Assembly (NCBI RefSeq): GCF_000330505.1
Contig: NW_004440189.1
Coordinates: 787,704 to 851,703 of the forward strand
DNA: 64,000 nucleotides
From: Entamoeba invadens IP1
Lineage: Eukaryota > Evosea > Mastigamoebida > Endamoebidae
Direction of reading: 5' to 3'
Part shown: positions 11,232 through 20,816 of the stretch, piece after piece
Layout: every line of letters starts with the position of its first letter
How positions within the stretch are numbered: the first letter of the stretch is position 1
The notes under the pieces: model-generated
Databases searched by the model: none
Seen by the model: only the letters and a program-made list of their open reading frames with translations
Told to the model about the DNA's origin: nothing
Made by a program: the position numbers and the translations under genes

Positions 11232-11331
11232 NNNNNNNNNNNNNNNNNNNNNNNNNNNNNNNNNNNNNNNNNNNNNNNNNNNNNNNNNNNNNNNNNNNNN
11301 NNNNNNNNNNNNNNNNNNNNNNNNNNNNNNN
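11232..11331. other. Assembly gap (100 N)
   Basis: A run of exactly 100 unknown bases between the divergent RBR and SET-domain genes. The round number suggests a gap of unspecified true length. It may hide the promoter of both genes and the true 5' end of the SET gene. Confidence 0.99.
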
Positions 11332-11332
11332 C

Positions 11333-12661
11333 ATGCTACAGATGGAGTATGATATTAAATACCCCAGCTTAACCAGTGTGTACGACACAAGGTATAAAGC
11401 CCGTATTCCAACACGTGAAGACGTTATTGACCGTTCGCACAATCCACTTTTCACTTCGTATGAAGAAGTTTATGAAGCGGAATTTCCACATAAAAAGTTT
11501 GAACCGAGAGCTATTCCAGGCAAAGGGAGAGGGTTGATAGCGTTGGAAGACATTAAAAAAGGTGAAATGGTGTTCAAAGAGAAGGCCACACTTTTGTTTG
11601 TAGGTGAGGAAGATGATGAAGAATCCAATAAAGACTCGACATTTTATATGGCTCGCGATGTTTACATTCAAAAGGCATTTTGCACTCTCGATTTTGCTTT
11701 ACAATTAGCGCAGAACCCCAACCGCAATGCTGAATTTGAGGAACATGTTAAATTCATTACAGAGACACTCAGGAATGATCCCGAAGTTAAATATGAAGTA
11801 AAGAAAGAAGATGTGCTCAAGGTAGTCAATGGTATTCACACAAATTCATTTTCACTTGACTTTGTTGATGGGTATGCAGTCTTTATTGCGTGTTCATTGG
11901 CTAACCATTCGTGTTGTGAAAACGTTGGATGGCATACTGTAGGCGATGTCATGTACTGGACTGCATTAACTGATATCAAAAAGGACACTGAGATCACCCT
12001 CTCATACACATTCCCTTCTATTCGTCCAAAGCGAATCAAATATTTCCAAGACAACTACGGGTTCACTTGTGATTGCCCCATGTGTAGAGCTCCACACGAC
12101 CCTTGGAGAGCATTTAAATGTAGTTGTGGTGGTATCATCTTCCCAGAACCAGAAGGATTTATTTGTCACACATGCCACGTATGCGCAACAGAAGAGGAGA
12201 TTGAGGAATTCAAAAAAGAAGAAAATTTCATGCTCGAGATGGACAAGAACAAGCGTCATAGGAGGTACTATAACCCACTCAGAAAAATGCATGACACACA
12301 CTTGTATATGTTTAGAGCAGTTAAGAAATATATTTCAATGAAGGCGTGTGCCAACCCTCTCCAACTCTTTAAAGAGTATTTAATCCCCGTTTCAAAGTAT
12401 CAAGTCAGTTTTTCACATGGTAGAATATATCCCGCAATGTTAGAACAATACGGCGTGACTTGTATGAAGTACTCCAGAACCATGCCAGACTTACTTAACT
12501 ATTTAAAAGAAGAAGCGCTCGCCTCGTTCAAAACCGCGTATGAATATCGATGTACTCTTGGGATGGGGGTAACCGGGTATGCAGCTGCCGTGTTTAAAGA
12601 ACACATTGCAATACTTAACCCAGACAATTTAGCCAGCTTCACTGAGTATGATGAGTTCTAA
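11333..12661 (+). CDS. SET-domain protein (SMYD/SET5-like methyltransferase)
   Basis: The first usable ATG is two bases after the assembly gap, giving 442 aa, but the N-terminus may be truncated. The SET core begins RAIPGKGRGLIALEDIKKGEMVF, has the cofactor-binding NHSC in ACSLANHSCCENV, the LSYTF block, and a post-SET Cys cluster CDCPMC. This order is shared by SMYD and yeast Set5/Set6 lysine methyltransferases; a second cluster CSCGG...CHTCHVC follows. No MYND finger is visible between the SET halves. The substrate could be histone or another protein. The 3' end converges on the TLDc gene with only about 50 bases between stop codons. Confidence 0.82.
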   Translation: MLQMEYDIKYPSLTSVYDTRYKARIPTREDVIDRSHNPLFTSYEEVYEAEFPHKKFEPRAIPGKGRGLIALEDIKKGEMVFKEKATLLFVGEEDDEESNKDSTFYMARDVYIQKAFCTLDFALQLAQNPNRNAEFEEHVKFITETLRNDPEVKYEVKKEDVLKVVNGIHTNSFSLDFVDGYAVFIACSLANHSCCENVGWHTVGDVMYWTALTDIKKDTEITLSYTFPSIRPKRIKYFQDNYGFTCDCPMCRAPHDPWRAFKCSCGGIIFPEPEGFICHTCHVCATEEEIEEFKKEENFMLEMDKNKRHRRYYNPLRKMHDTHLYMFRAVKKYISMKACANPLQLFKEYLIPVSKYQVSFSHGRIYPAMLEQYGVTCMKYSRTMPDLLNYLKEEALASFKTAYEYRCTLGMGVTGYAAAVFKEHIAILNPDNLASFTEYDEF

Positions 12662-12710
12662 TAATTGACTGTTCCACTCGTTAAATAACAAATACGTTGC
12701 AACAATCAAT

Positions 12711-13514
12711 TTAAATCGTTGAAAAAGCAAAGTACCAATCGACGGTGAACTCCTCAGGCTGTGACTGCCCCACAAACACGTCCGAGCCAACTCCTGTTGG
12801 GTCGTCGTAAAATTGTGAAAAGTCGTCATACACAAACCCCGCGCTTCCTGTGATCCCAACAAAATGCCAAACCTCAAGTTTCTTGAACTTCCCATTCACA
12901 TCAACAGCGAAGTCTGGGACGTCTTTCAGTTTGAACGGGACAAAGTTTAAGTCAAACGGATTTTTCAGGGAAAACACAACAACGTCGGCTTTAGAAATTG
13001 CGTTAAACGCAAAGACGTTTTCTCCCGAGACAATAACTATGACGACATTGTTCATCGACAAAGGGTTTTCTAACCCTTTTATGTCCTTTCCCGAATACAA
13101 CAGATATAAATTGTTGGAGTTACACAAGTCACTCAGTTGTTCTCCGTAATTTTGCAAAAATTCGCTGGTCCGTCTGTCGAAGGGGAGAGCCATTTCCTTT
13201 CGTTTGCTTTTTGGGACATATCTCTTGCATGAAAAATCGACTAAAATTGGTGCGCTTTGTGTTTGACTCACCTCTTTATTTGATCTTTTCTTTGCTTTAG
13301 GGACGTATGTTGGCGCATTCAATTTGAAAGGTGAAATGTGACGTTCCATTGAATTTGAAAGTACAACTTCCTTCTTCAAGACACGGTCAGATTGCTTCTC
13401 CTCTTTTGTTAGCGAGCGGTCCGGGATTGGTTTCTCGGGGGTTTTTGGTTTTGAAGGAAGTGTCTCTTGTCCTATAAACTCAGCAACCGCATCGCAGTCA
13501 TCAAAAAACGACAT
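12711..13514 (-). CDS. TLDc-domain protein with disordered N-terminus
   Basis: The 267-aa product has a Lys/Ser/Pro-rich N-terminal half (1-115) that includes two similar PTYVPKAKKR/KRYVPKSKRK stretches, then a domain resembling the TLDc fold as it occurs in Entamoeba: NNVVIVIV strand, FSLKNPFDLNFVPFKL, and a C-terminal GVGSDVFVGQSQPEEFTVDW. TLDc proteins act in oxidative-stress resistance and V-ATPase control in animals; the role in amoebae is not settled. Assignment rests on motif order, not on a search. The protein is soluble, with no signal peptide or membrane segment. Confidence 0.6.
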   Translation of the reverse strand: MSFFDDCDAVAEFIGQETLPSKPKTPEKPIPDRSLTKEEKQSDRVLKKEVVLSNSMERHISPFKLNAPTYVPKAKKRSNKEVSQTQSAPILVDFSCKRYVPKSKRKEMALPFDRRTSEFLQNYGEQLSDLCNSNNLYLLYSGKDIKGLENPLSMNNVVIVIVSGENVFAFNAISKADVVVFSLKNPFDLNFVPFKLKDVPDFAVDVNGKFKKLEVWHFVGITGSAGFVYDDFSQFYDDPTGVGSDVFVGQSQPEEFTVDWYFAFSTI

Positions 13515-13631
13515 TGCTGCTTACCAAAGACTTTCTGCTTTATACAAGTTCTTTTTTTTCTAAGTCAAATGACCTTCAAAAATGATAGAAATTTTATAAA
13601 ATGATTTATAGTAAATTGAAGTAAAATTCGA

Positions 13632-14288
13632 TTACTGGGGGAATGTCTTTTCAAAATAAGTTTTCATCGCAAAAAGTCTGCCCGCATCATCTTTTTTGGC
13701 CACCGAAACAACCCACCCAGGAATACTTCCACGTGGATCTAAAACTACAATCCTCCAAACATCTACATGGTCACCTTTGGGTAACATCTTCAACCCACTC
13801 TTTTTATATCCCCTCACAAAATTCTTGTTGGCTTCATTCCACTTGGTTGGATAGTTGATGGACTCTTGAAGGAAGTAATACGCCCCATCTTTCTCAAAAT
13901 AGTTTTGAACGGAAACAAATTCACGAGAAGTGACGGGCCATGGAGCTTTGTAACAAACACGACTCACTTCACAACCATCTTCTGGGAAGACTTCGGACTT
14001 CTCAAAAGCAAGAAGATCGGTGTCATATACCTTCTGTTGCTCAAAAGTGCTTGTCTTTAAAAACTCAAAAACTTTAGCGGCATCAGCTTTGAAAGTGCAT
14101 CTGCTCATTATAAAGTTCTTATAGTCGACTTGCGGAAGTTCAGTCAAAGTGATTTCTGGGTTGTTATAACTCATTGGAGTCCATTTTTCGTTGGCTTGGT
14201 TGTCGTACCACAATTTCAGCTCTTCGCTCTTCTTCAATATCTCCTCTTTGGTAACGCATTTATCACAGTACTCTATATCGACAGACAT
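13632..14288 (-). CDS. START-domain lipid-binding protein
   Basis: From the ATG at 14288 the protein is 218 aa, almost all of it one START domain: ARAF-like spacing around VFEFLKTSTFEQQKVYD, then APWPVTSREFVSVQNYF, KSGLKMLPKGDHVDVWRIVVLDPRGSIPGW and a C-terminal helix. START domains hold a lipid or sterol in a hydrophobic cavity and move it between membranes or sense it. The protein has no transmembrane segment and no fused thioesterase or kinase, so it is a minimal cytosolic START protein. The exact lipid cannot be told from sequence. Confidence 0.88.
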   Translation of the reverse strand: MSVDIEYCDKCVTKEEILKKSEELKLWYDNQANEKWTPMSYNNPEITLTELPQVDYKNFIMSRCTFKADAAKVFEFLKTSTFEQQKVYDTDLLAFEKSEVFPEDGCEVSRVCYKAPWPVTSREFVSVQNYFEKDGAYYFLQESINYPTKWNEANKNFVRGYKKSGLKMLPKGDHVDVWRIVVLDPRGSIPGWVVSVAKKDDAGRLFAMKTYFEKTFPQ

Positions 14289-15158
14289 CGAATCCACTTA
14301 TCGAGTTCAGTTTAAATTTTTATTGTAAACAAAGCTTAAACTTGTTAACATTTGAATATTTGGTAATTGACCCGTTTTGTGGACTATATTTAATATCTTT
14401 ATTTGTCACTTTATAGTGACAAATAATAATTACAAAATCATGACTAATCGAGTTCTGGTCAAATATGCTGTTTAGTGGTTGAAATTTTGGATTTTTTACT
14501 ATTATATATAATTAAAATAATTAAAAGTATAGTTAAAAGTATCAATTAGATTTACAATGATTTTTTTCATCATTATTTCAACACTTGAGTTGCTTGACAA
14601 CACTTCGACATCATAAAGTTGAAAAGTTTTAGTTATTATTAATCATATAATATTAGATTTTATTATTATATATATAGAATCTACTATTATTATATATTAA
14701 TTTATGATCTTTGTTTTTTTATCTAAAAGACAACATTATAAATTTTGTTTAAAATGCCCAGACGCGAAATGTAAGAATCTATAAAAAAGACGTAGTTTTA
14801 AACAACAACAAGGAAATGTTTTGTTATGCAAAGAGGTGGGTACTATCTCTTTACACTACATTTAAGAAAATTTAAGAACAATTTATTTGGACATGGAAAA
14901 TGTCGATTTTATTGAAGATATCAAAAAGTAGATAATTTATTTTAGTAATAAATATAATAGATATTAATAATATCATTATTAATATATTATTTTAAAATAA
15001 ACATTATAGTACATTAATATAATACAAAATACAAAATAATTTTAAAACAATCATTTATTTGTTCCATTAGTTTTCTTAATAAGTAAATGAATTATAATAA
15101 ATTTAAATTCGAAACAAAGATTTGTCATATGAAGTGAACTTGAAATGACAAATAACGA
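14289..15158. other. A/T-rich divergent spacer
   Basis: About 870 bases, very A/T-rich, with TATA-type runs (for example around 14500-14700 and 14940-15010). I see no coding frame, tRNA or repeat with clear boundaries. An ACTTGAAA motif lies about 20 bases upstream of the next start codon. Confidence 0.5.
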
Positions 15159-16163
15159 ATGAATAACAGCCAAATGCCGCTTCAAAAGATGCAAACGTAT
15201 CCCGCTGTTGACGAATATTTAAAAATAGCAGGTGGGTCCCCCAACGAAGATGTGTATGATGGAATTTTAAAACAGATTAGTGAGTTACACCAAAGGCTCG
15301 ACTCACAGCGAACCAAAATTAATAAAATAAAAACGTTCACAACGCTTCTCGAAGCTGAAATAGCGCCACTCACACAACGGTTTTCATATTCACAACAACA
15401 AAGTGGTGGATCACCACAGACCAATTCATCTCAACAAAATGTCGTACATGAAAAAAAGAGCGAAGATTTTTCAAAAAAATCGAACGACCAACAGATGTTC
15501 GAGTATCGAGGAAAACAGCCCCAACAACAACTTTATCAAAAACAACAAAACTATCCAATCACAAACGTCCCAATATCAACATCACTAAAAACATCATTTG
15601 ACACATCACAACAAAAGAAAGACGCCGTTCAATCGCAACCAATTTTACAACCATCCAAAACAGATGATTCAATTATGAGATCTGTTAAAAGCGAAGGAAC
15701 TGGTACACAATTTTCAGAATCGAATTCATCCGAAAAAAGACCGGACACATTCACAGTGCCTTTCGTTAAACACCCCAAAAAATCAAAAGATGACGAAAAA
15801 GTACAGGTCCAACCACTTCAGAAGAAGCAAGACAAAATACCAAACCCTCTTGCACAAATAACTAATACACAAATTCCTCAACCTGCAAGTGCTCCTCAAA
15901 ACACAAATATCCCACCACCGCAACAAGAACCTATCCAGAGACGGGATGTGGTCTCCCCAACAGAAAAACGGAAAGTCAAGAATGTGAATCGAACTGAAGT
16001 GGACAAAGAGACAAAACCCGAGTTTGCTCCAGTCTTAAATGTGAGTACCGCCTCACAAGGACCATTGCCAGCTACATTCAGTCTTCCTCTTTCGACTAAA
16101 AGAAAAGTGCAGAAGAAGAGGACTGCATCACAATCCAACGAGGACGACGAACCAAAGAATTGA
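15159..16163 (+). CDS. Gln/Ser/Lys-rich low-complexity protein, 334 aa
   Basis: Family not recognised. The first 75 residues (YPAVDEYLKIAGG, then a helix ILKQISELHQRLDSQRTKINKIKTFTTLLEAEI) look folded and could form a coiled coil. The remainder is disordered, rich in Gln, Ser, Pro and Lys (QQQLYQKQQNY; IPPPQQEPIQ), ending in a basic cluster TKRKVQKKR that could be a nuclear localisation signal. The composition suggests a nuclear scaffold or transcription-related protein, but this is only a composition argument. No introns are apparent. Confidence 0.6.
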   Translation: MNNSQMPLQKMQTYPAVDEYLKIAGGSPNEDVYDGILKQISELHQRLDSQRTKINKIKTFTTLLEAEIAPLTQRFSYSQQQSGGSPQTNSSQQNVVHEKKSEDFSKKSNDQQMFEYRGKQPQQQLYQKQQNYPITNVPISTSLKTSFDTSQQKKDAVQSQPILQPSKTDDSIMRSVKSEGTGTQFSESNSSEKRPDTFTVPFVKHPKKSKDDEKVQVQPLQKKQDKIPNPLAQITNTQIPQPASAPQNTNIPPPQQEPIQRRDVVSPTEKRKVKNVNRTEVDKETKPEFAPVLNVSTASQGPLPATFSLPLSTKRKVQKKRTASQSNEDDEPKN

Positions 16164-16233
16164 GAGATTTGTGTATTTAGTTTGGCCATTCCAATGACAA
16201 ATGATGTAGAAAATGTTTGAAAATAAAAGTAAA

Positions 16234-16607
16234 TTACCACGTCAATGTCTTGGTTGTATCATCGTTTTTGCCCGACTTGCTTTTTGCGATGATAATAATT
16301 ATTATAATGATGATCACTAATATAAGGGCGATCACACCACCGATAATCAACCACAGTTTCATGTTTTTCCACCACATCGTTCTCTTCAAATCAGTTGATG
16401 CCTTTCTGAAATCGTTTGCATGACCTTGCATCTCGTCGGTTTGACCCTCAAGCTCCTCCGCAGTGGCAATATTTTTCGTCATGTTCTGAATGTTTTGCTG
16501 CATCAAACCCTGTGTCTCGTCAAGGTCATCATTGATAGCAGTGAATTTGTCGTTTCTACATCTCAGACTACTCTTCTTATATGATTAACAAACTGTTGAG
16601 CTGCCAT
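16234..16607 (-). CDS. VAMP/brevin-like SNARE with Gln at the zero layer, two exons
   Basis: A 14-nt first exon (16607-16594) joins across a 38-nt intron (GTTTGT...TAG) to exon 2 (16555-16234), giving 111 aa. The SNARE helix (about 9-70) leads straight into DLKRTMWWKNMKLWLIIGGV, the juxtamembrane WWKN and tail anchor characteristic of brevin R-SNAREs. Aligning to VAMP without gaps places Gln24 (LMQQN) at the zero-layer position where R-SNAREs have Arg (IMRVN). There is no longin domain. The protein should be tail-anchored on vesicles, and pairing rules may differ from canonical 3Q:1R bundles. Confidence 0.82.
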
Positions 16608-16864
16608 GTGTGATTTTGCAGTTCATCGGTTTGTTGAGTTAAAAAGATCTTTTCGACTTCTGAACAACAATTTGTGTCTAAATGTCATTTTTGGATGTTC
16701 AATAAGGACCTTTTTACTTACAAATACGGGACTTTCCGAATTATTAGAAGATTTGGTAAATGAATGGGTATCTTGTCAGGTTTGTTCAAGTAACTATTCA
16801 TTATTAACAATTTAATTAGAAAACGGTTTTCTATGGGCGTAAACACAAATGGTTAAAAATATAA
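16606..16864 (+). CDS. Possible small two-exon gene, about 72 aa
   Basis: Exon 16606-16779 (58 codons) ends NEWVSCQ at a GTTTGT donor; a 40-nt intron ending AATTAG leads in phase 0 to KTVFYGRKHKWLKI and a stop at 16864. The intron looks real, but the family is not recognised. A further GTTTGT lies within exon 1, so part of it may be intron. The ATG overlaps the antisense start codon of the SNARE gene (bases 16605-16608), which would leave no room for two separate leaders, so one of the starts may be wrong. Confidence 0.3.
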
Positions 16865-16961
16865 TAGAAGTGTTATTTAAGTATGGTACACACCTTATTC
16901 CCAAAAAAACAAAGTATTTTGACGTTTTGATACAATAACGGAGGGGAAAGTCATTTACAAA

Positions 16962-18044
16962 TCAGACGGATGGATTAATGGGTCTTGTGAAGAGTTCAGT
17001 GAGCATGAAAAGAAACACAATATTCTCGATTGATGCGCTAAAGATCTGTGTTATTCCAAAGAAGATGACAAGCACAGCAGATAAATTTGTCCATGAATTA
17101 GCCCATGAGTACATCCACGTCATCAGCCATACGAACACGGCCAATGTAGCGACGTTACATAAGTCTTCACTAATACCAAAGAGTAATAAAAGTGGTATCA
17201 GTCTGCACGCTGTAGCAAAGGCAGAGTATGCAAAAATTGGCAAAAATAGTAACGCACCAAAATGAAGAAAGAACAAGAACCCAATATGACCCACAAAATA
17301 TGTGAATAATGTCCATACAATTGCTGAAATAAAGGGAACTTCATTGAAAAGTATTCCAAAGACTGAAATAGAGAAGATGATTAATATGTTGGGAACAACA
17401 CTTTTCGTGGTGAACGCATACGACCGACGGAAAAGTGTACACAGCCCACATATAATATACACAAAGGGTTTGTCTAACCCAACAATAACAGTAGCCCTAT
17501 TCCATATGTTAAAAATAAAGGACAAACACTGTTCGATGTAATTCCCTTTGATGTGATTCATTAGATAGTCCACCCAATAGAAATATTGCTCTCCACCTTT
17601 ACCAAATAAATACCTTAGAATGGTCTGTGCAGGGGTACAGAGAAATGGTGTTGTCAAACCAACGTTGAATATCGAAAAGAGGACAATGCCCATCACTGCA
17701 TATGACACTACATGTACAACAAACCACACCAAGACTGTATTTTGGGGTAAATTACCCAAAAATCGGGCAATGATTGAAAGTGATATGATTGTCACCCAAT
17801 AATTTTCAATGAGTATATCGAGAAACCCTAATATAGAGCAAATACTCGGGTGAAACGGGCAGTGATGCCCACACATCTCATACTCAATAGAAGTTGATAT
17901 ACGCTCAAGTGGATTCGGTAAGAGTGGAAACGCTTGAGGAAAATACGACTGGGTGAAAATTAACTCTGAGAACAATATCACCGAAAACAAAGTCAATATA
18001 TGTGTGAAGTTGAAACTGTAGTTCGGGGGTGTCCCGCCGTCCAT
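16962..18044 (-). CDS. Polytopic membrane protein, about 8-10 helices
   Basis: From the ATG at 18044 the protein is 360 aa and strongly hydrophobic throughout, with many candidate helices (for example ILTLFSVILFSELIF, VTIISLSIIARFLG, NILIIFSISVFGILF, IGFLFFLHFGALLFLPIFAYSAFATACRLIPLLLLFG). A loop near residue 60 holds CGHHCPFHPSIC. I recognise no transporter or enzyme signature. Location in an intracellular membrane or the plasma membrane is expected. The frame is continuous, without intron signals. Confidence 0.7.
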   Translation of the reverse strand: MDGGTPPNYSFNFTHILTLFSVILFSELIFTQSYFPQAFPLLPNPLERISTSIEYEMCGHHCPFHPSICSILGFLDILIENYWVTIISLSIIARFLGNLPQNTVLVWFVVHVVSYAVMGIVLFSIFNVGLTTPFLCTPAQTILRYLFGKGGEQYFYWVDYLMNHIKGNYIEQCLSFIFNIWNRATVIVGLDKPFVYIICGLCTLFRRSYAFTTKSVVPNILIIFSISVFGILFNEVPFISAIVWTLFTYFVGHIGFLFFLHFGALLFLPIFAYSAFATACRLIPLLLLFGISEDLCNVATLAVFVWLMTWMYSWANSWTNLSAVLVIFFGITQIFSASIENIVFLFMLTELFTRPINPSV

Positions 18045-19014
18045 TTCCAATTTTCAAAATTCAAGTTCGTTTCAAAAACACTTTGGAACTGAATATTTTG
18101 TTTATCACCAAGTTTATGAGATCAGGAAAAGTATGAGGTTTTTAGAAACCTCTTTATAGTTTTAATCTTTAGTTTAAAAAATGGTTAAGATTTTTATTTT
18201 GGGGGTTTTCGAGTTTTTATACAGAAATAGATGTTTTCAGTAAAAATATATCATTATTTTTAAATATGGGTTCGAAAAATAACTAAAAGTTACCATAAAT
18301 TACTATTAAAGAATTATTATTAATTAAAATAAAATACTACCAATGTTTTGCTAAAAAAGGGGTTCGGTATGGTTAAACCAAGCCAATAAGTGTCTTAATA
18401 CAACCCAAAAAACAGCTATTAGTAACCTCTGGTAATAAGTTAACTACTACAATTATCTTCCACTATATTTAACAATACAACATTATTTTAGTTTTAAAAA
18501 CCGGGATAAACCGGGATAATTTGGGCAAAACGACTTGTCGGGGAAGTATTTCTTGAGTTTTGAGATCCACTCAATCGCAATCAAATGCCAAGTGGCTAAG
18601 GTTGGGAAAAAGAGCCAAATCTAAGGAGTTGATCAATAGTAAACCAATAGTTGCGAATGGTAAATTTTGAAATGTAAAAATGGACGTCTTGTTGAGTTTT
18701 GGGAAAGTGAAAAATCCAAATATACTAAAACACATTCATCAAAAATGCAAGAAAACCCTTATTTTGTGATAAATTGAGTATAAATGAAATAAAAAAACCA
18801 CATACTACGGGACATATAGAAGAAACACAGTTTTGGGAGAAACATCAAAAATTCATCACACCACAAAAGGCACAAAAATAAAAACAACAGGCGACAAGTT
18901 ATGAGAAACCAAATGGCCTTAGAAAGCTTTACAGTTCGGGCGAAACGTCTTAATTACATTTTCTAAAACGTTCTGAGAGCAATATAATAAAACAGAACTT
19001 AACTCTAAACAGAA
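18045..19014. other. Long A/T-rich spacer
   Basis: About 970 bases upstream of two divergent genes. A short imperfect tandem (AAACCGGGAT twice near 18498-18518) and a less A/T-rich patch at about 18520-18660 stand out; I cannot assign an RNA gene to the patch. No supported coding frame. Confidence 0.45.
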
Positions 19015-19221
19015 ATGTCCTCCACTCTTCAGACGAAGCGTACTTATGGAAGTCTCGACACTAAAAGACTCGAGAAAAAAGACAGGAAGTTCTTCGACTC
19101 CGCAGAGTGGGCGGTGAAAGATCATTCAATGCTGAATTCTCCACCAACTGCTTACTTTTATATACCGCCAGTTTTGACCAAGAAAGACTCCAACCTCTCT
19201 GTTTCTTATTCATCTCAGTGA
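19015..19221 (+). CDS. Endosulfine/ARPP19/Igo-like protein, 68 aa
   Basis: The small protein contains YGSLDTKRLEKKDRKFFDSAEW (split here: YGSLDTKRLEKK then DRKFFDSAEW, residues 11-32). This parallels the endosulfine family core, YGKLP..., L..KLQ, RKYFDSGDY, in which the Ser of FDSGDY is phosphorylated by Greatwall/Rim15 and then inhibits PP2A-B55 during mitosis or quiescence. Here the Ser and the preceding FD are kept, with GD-Y replaced by AE-W. The tail is Ser/Pro-rich. Length and layout fit the family, though a 68-aa match from motif reading alone needs a profile search. Confidence 0.6.
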   Translation: MSSTLQTKRTYGSLDTKRLEKKDRKFFDSAEWAVKDHSMLNSPPTAYFYIPPVLTKKDSNLSVSYSSQ

Positions 19222-19710
19222 TTGTTCATTTTATGTTTGGGTTCAACAAGTGCAATAGCGTTGATTTTTATTTTTTTTTTGTGTTTCATAAAACTCCGGT
19301 TTTCAATTCCAAATATTGTGGATCAATTTTTTTATTTTTATTAATAAATTTACTATTTGTTTTAATTTTCAAAATATACTTTTTCGATTGCTGACTTTTG
19401 TTGTTGAATGAAAAGTCGGATATAATTAGTAAGTAAGAAACTAATGAAAACCAATTGGAAATTATTTATTTATAAAAAATAAAATGATTTTTTTGTGTTG
19501 TTGTTTTAATTTTAAACCAGTTTTTCATACCCCATTACTATAATTATAATTAACTAATAAAGTTATTACATTTAATTTTAAAAATTATTTACCTTTATAT
19601 GGTTTATTTGTTATATCATTATAGTATACAATTTTACTAATTCTAATAATACATTAAACTAAATCTTTTAAATTATCAAATGCTATTAAACTAAAAAACC
19701 CATTTTATTA
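19222..19710. other. A/T-rich spacer between endosulfine-like and RPAP3-like genes
   Basis: About 490 bases of 3' and 5' flanks of two genes on the same strand; long T and A runs, no coding frame or structured RNA that I can support. Confidence 0.5.
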
Positions 19711-20379
19711 ATGACTGACAAGGCAACCACATACAAGAACGAAGGCAACTCACTTCTTCAACAACAAAAATACTCAGAAGCTATAGACAAATATACTCTA
19801 GCAATTGCAGAGAATCCACGAGAGTCAGTGTTTTATGCAAACAGATCACTCGCGTACATTAAATTAAACAACTACGACAGAGCAAAGGAGGATATTGAAC
19901 TTTCTATTCAGTGCAACCCAAAATATGTGAAAGCGTTTTTGAGAAGAGCCGTCATACTTTCACACAACAAGAGCTTTGTGGAAGCAAGAAACGACTACCT
20001 AACAGTACTCAAATTAGAGCCCGGAAACAAAGAAGCCGAAAAGGGTGCATCTGCAATGCAAACTGAAATCGAGACCCTTGATAAAGACAAGACGTGTATC
20101 ACATCAAAAGTTCCGTTGACTGTTCCAAATACGTTTGCTGCATATGAAAGGTGTTGGAACGATTTGGACGATGCTTCGAAAAACGAGTTACTCAAAATGA
20201 CTGGATACACGTTTTTCACAAAATTAATAGGGGAGAATATCACAACTCAAATGATAAAAGATATCGCAAGAGTATCGGACGACAAACACTGGGCTACTGT
20301 TATTTCTCAACTCCCAAGAATTGGTCTTTTAAGACTTTTTGTTGACCAAAAGACAAAGGACTGGATTGATGGTAAGTAA
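19711..20379 (+). CDS. RPAP3/Tah1-like TPR cochaperone
   Basis: The 222-aa protein has three N-terminal TPRs (about 5-105: YKNEGNSLLQQQKYSEAIDKYTLAI, then VFYANRSLAYIKL, then KYVKAFLRRAVIL), with the Lys/Asn/Lys/Arg positions expected of a carboxylate clamp that binds the EEVD tail of HSP90/HSP70. After a linker the C-terminal part (about 135-220: VPNTFAAYERCWNDLD...) matches the RPAP3 C-terminal domain. RPAP3 is part of the R2TP complex that assembles RNA polymerases, snoRNPs and PIKKs with HSP90. Here the repeat number and size are much smaller than human RPAP3 (one TPR block). A GGTAAGT just before the stop is not needed for an intact product. Confidence 0.8.
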   Translation: MTDKATTYKNEGNSLLQQQKYSEAIDKYTLAIAENPRESVFYANRSLAYIKLNNYDRAKEDIELSIQCNPKYVKAFLRRAVILSHNKSFVEARNDYLTVLKLEPGNKEAEKGASAMQTEIETLDKDKTCITSKVPLTVPNTFAAYERCWNDLDDASKNELLKMTGYTFFTKLIGENITTQMIKDIARVSDDKHWATVISQLPRIGLLRLFVDQKTKDWIDGK

Positions 20380-20816
20380 TAATTTGATTGGAAATTGTTT
20401 CTTATGATAAAACTAATATTTATAACTTTTAAAATTATAATTTGAAGTTTTAATAATACTATCATTTATTTATTATTTTTTAAAATTCATTTACGATAAT
20501 ACTGAAAAATTACTAATAATAATTATACTGTTATAAATAAAAAAACTGATAGTATAAATTATAGATTTTTTTTAGTTTAATAAACCACAAAAATATCATA
20601 ATTGGTGAGTAACATATAGTATAAAATATTAATTAATGAAATAATAACGATCAAGATTTTAAATAATTTACACAATTATTGAATTTTTAAATAATAACTT
20701 ATCAAATTAAATATTTTAAATTTATAAATCTAAAAGAAAAAAAAGAACTGTTCAATTGATTTCGTTAAACCTCAACAAAAAGAAATAAAAAAGATGAAAG
20801 AACTCAGAAAAATAAG
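20380..20816. other. A/T-rich spacer upstream of NEDD8
   Basis: About 440 bases, mostly A and T, holding the 3' flank of the RPAP3-like gene and the NEDD8 promoter. Nothing else is apparent. Confidence 0.5.

Noticed and set aside
11156..11332. Extension of the SET gene leftward through the N run
   Set aside because: The translated Ns carry no information and the flanking sequence on the left belongs to the antisense RBR gene start.
18490..18530. Short tandem AAACCGGGAT as a satellite
   Set aside because: Only two copies; too little to call a repeat array.
20370..20400. Intron at GGTAAGT at the end of the RPAP3-like gene
   Set aside because: The donor lacks GTTTGT and no downstream coding exon is visible; the family domain is complete at the stop.
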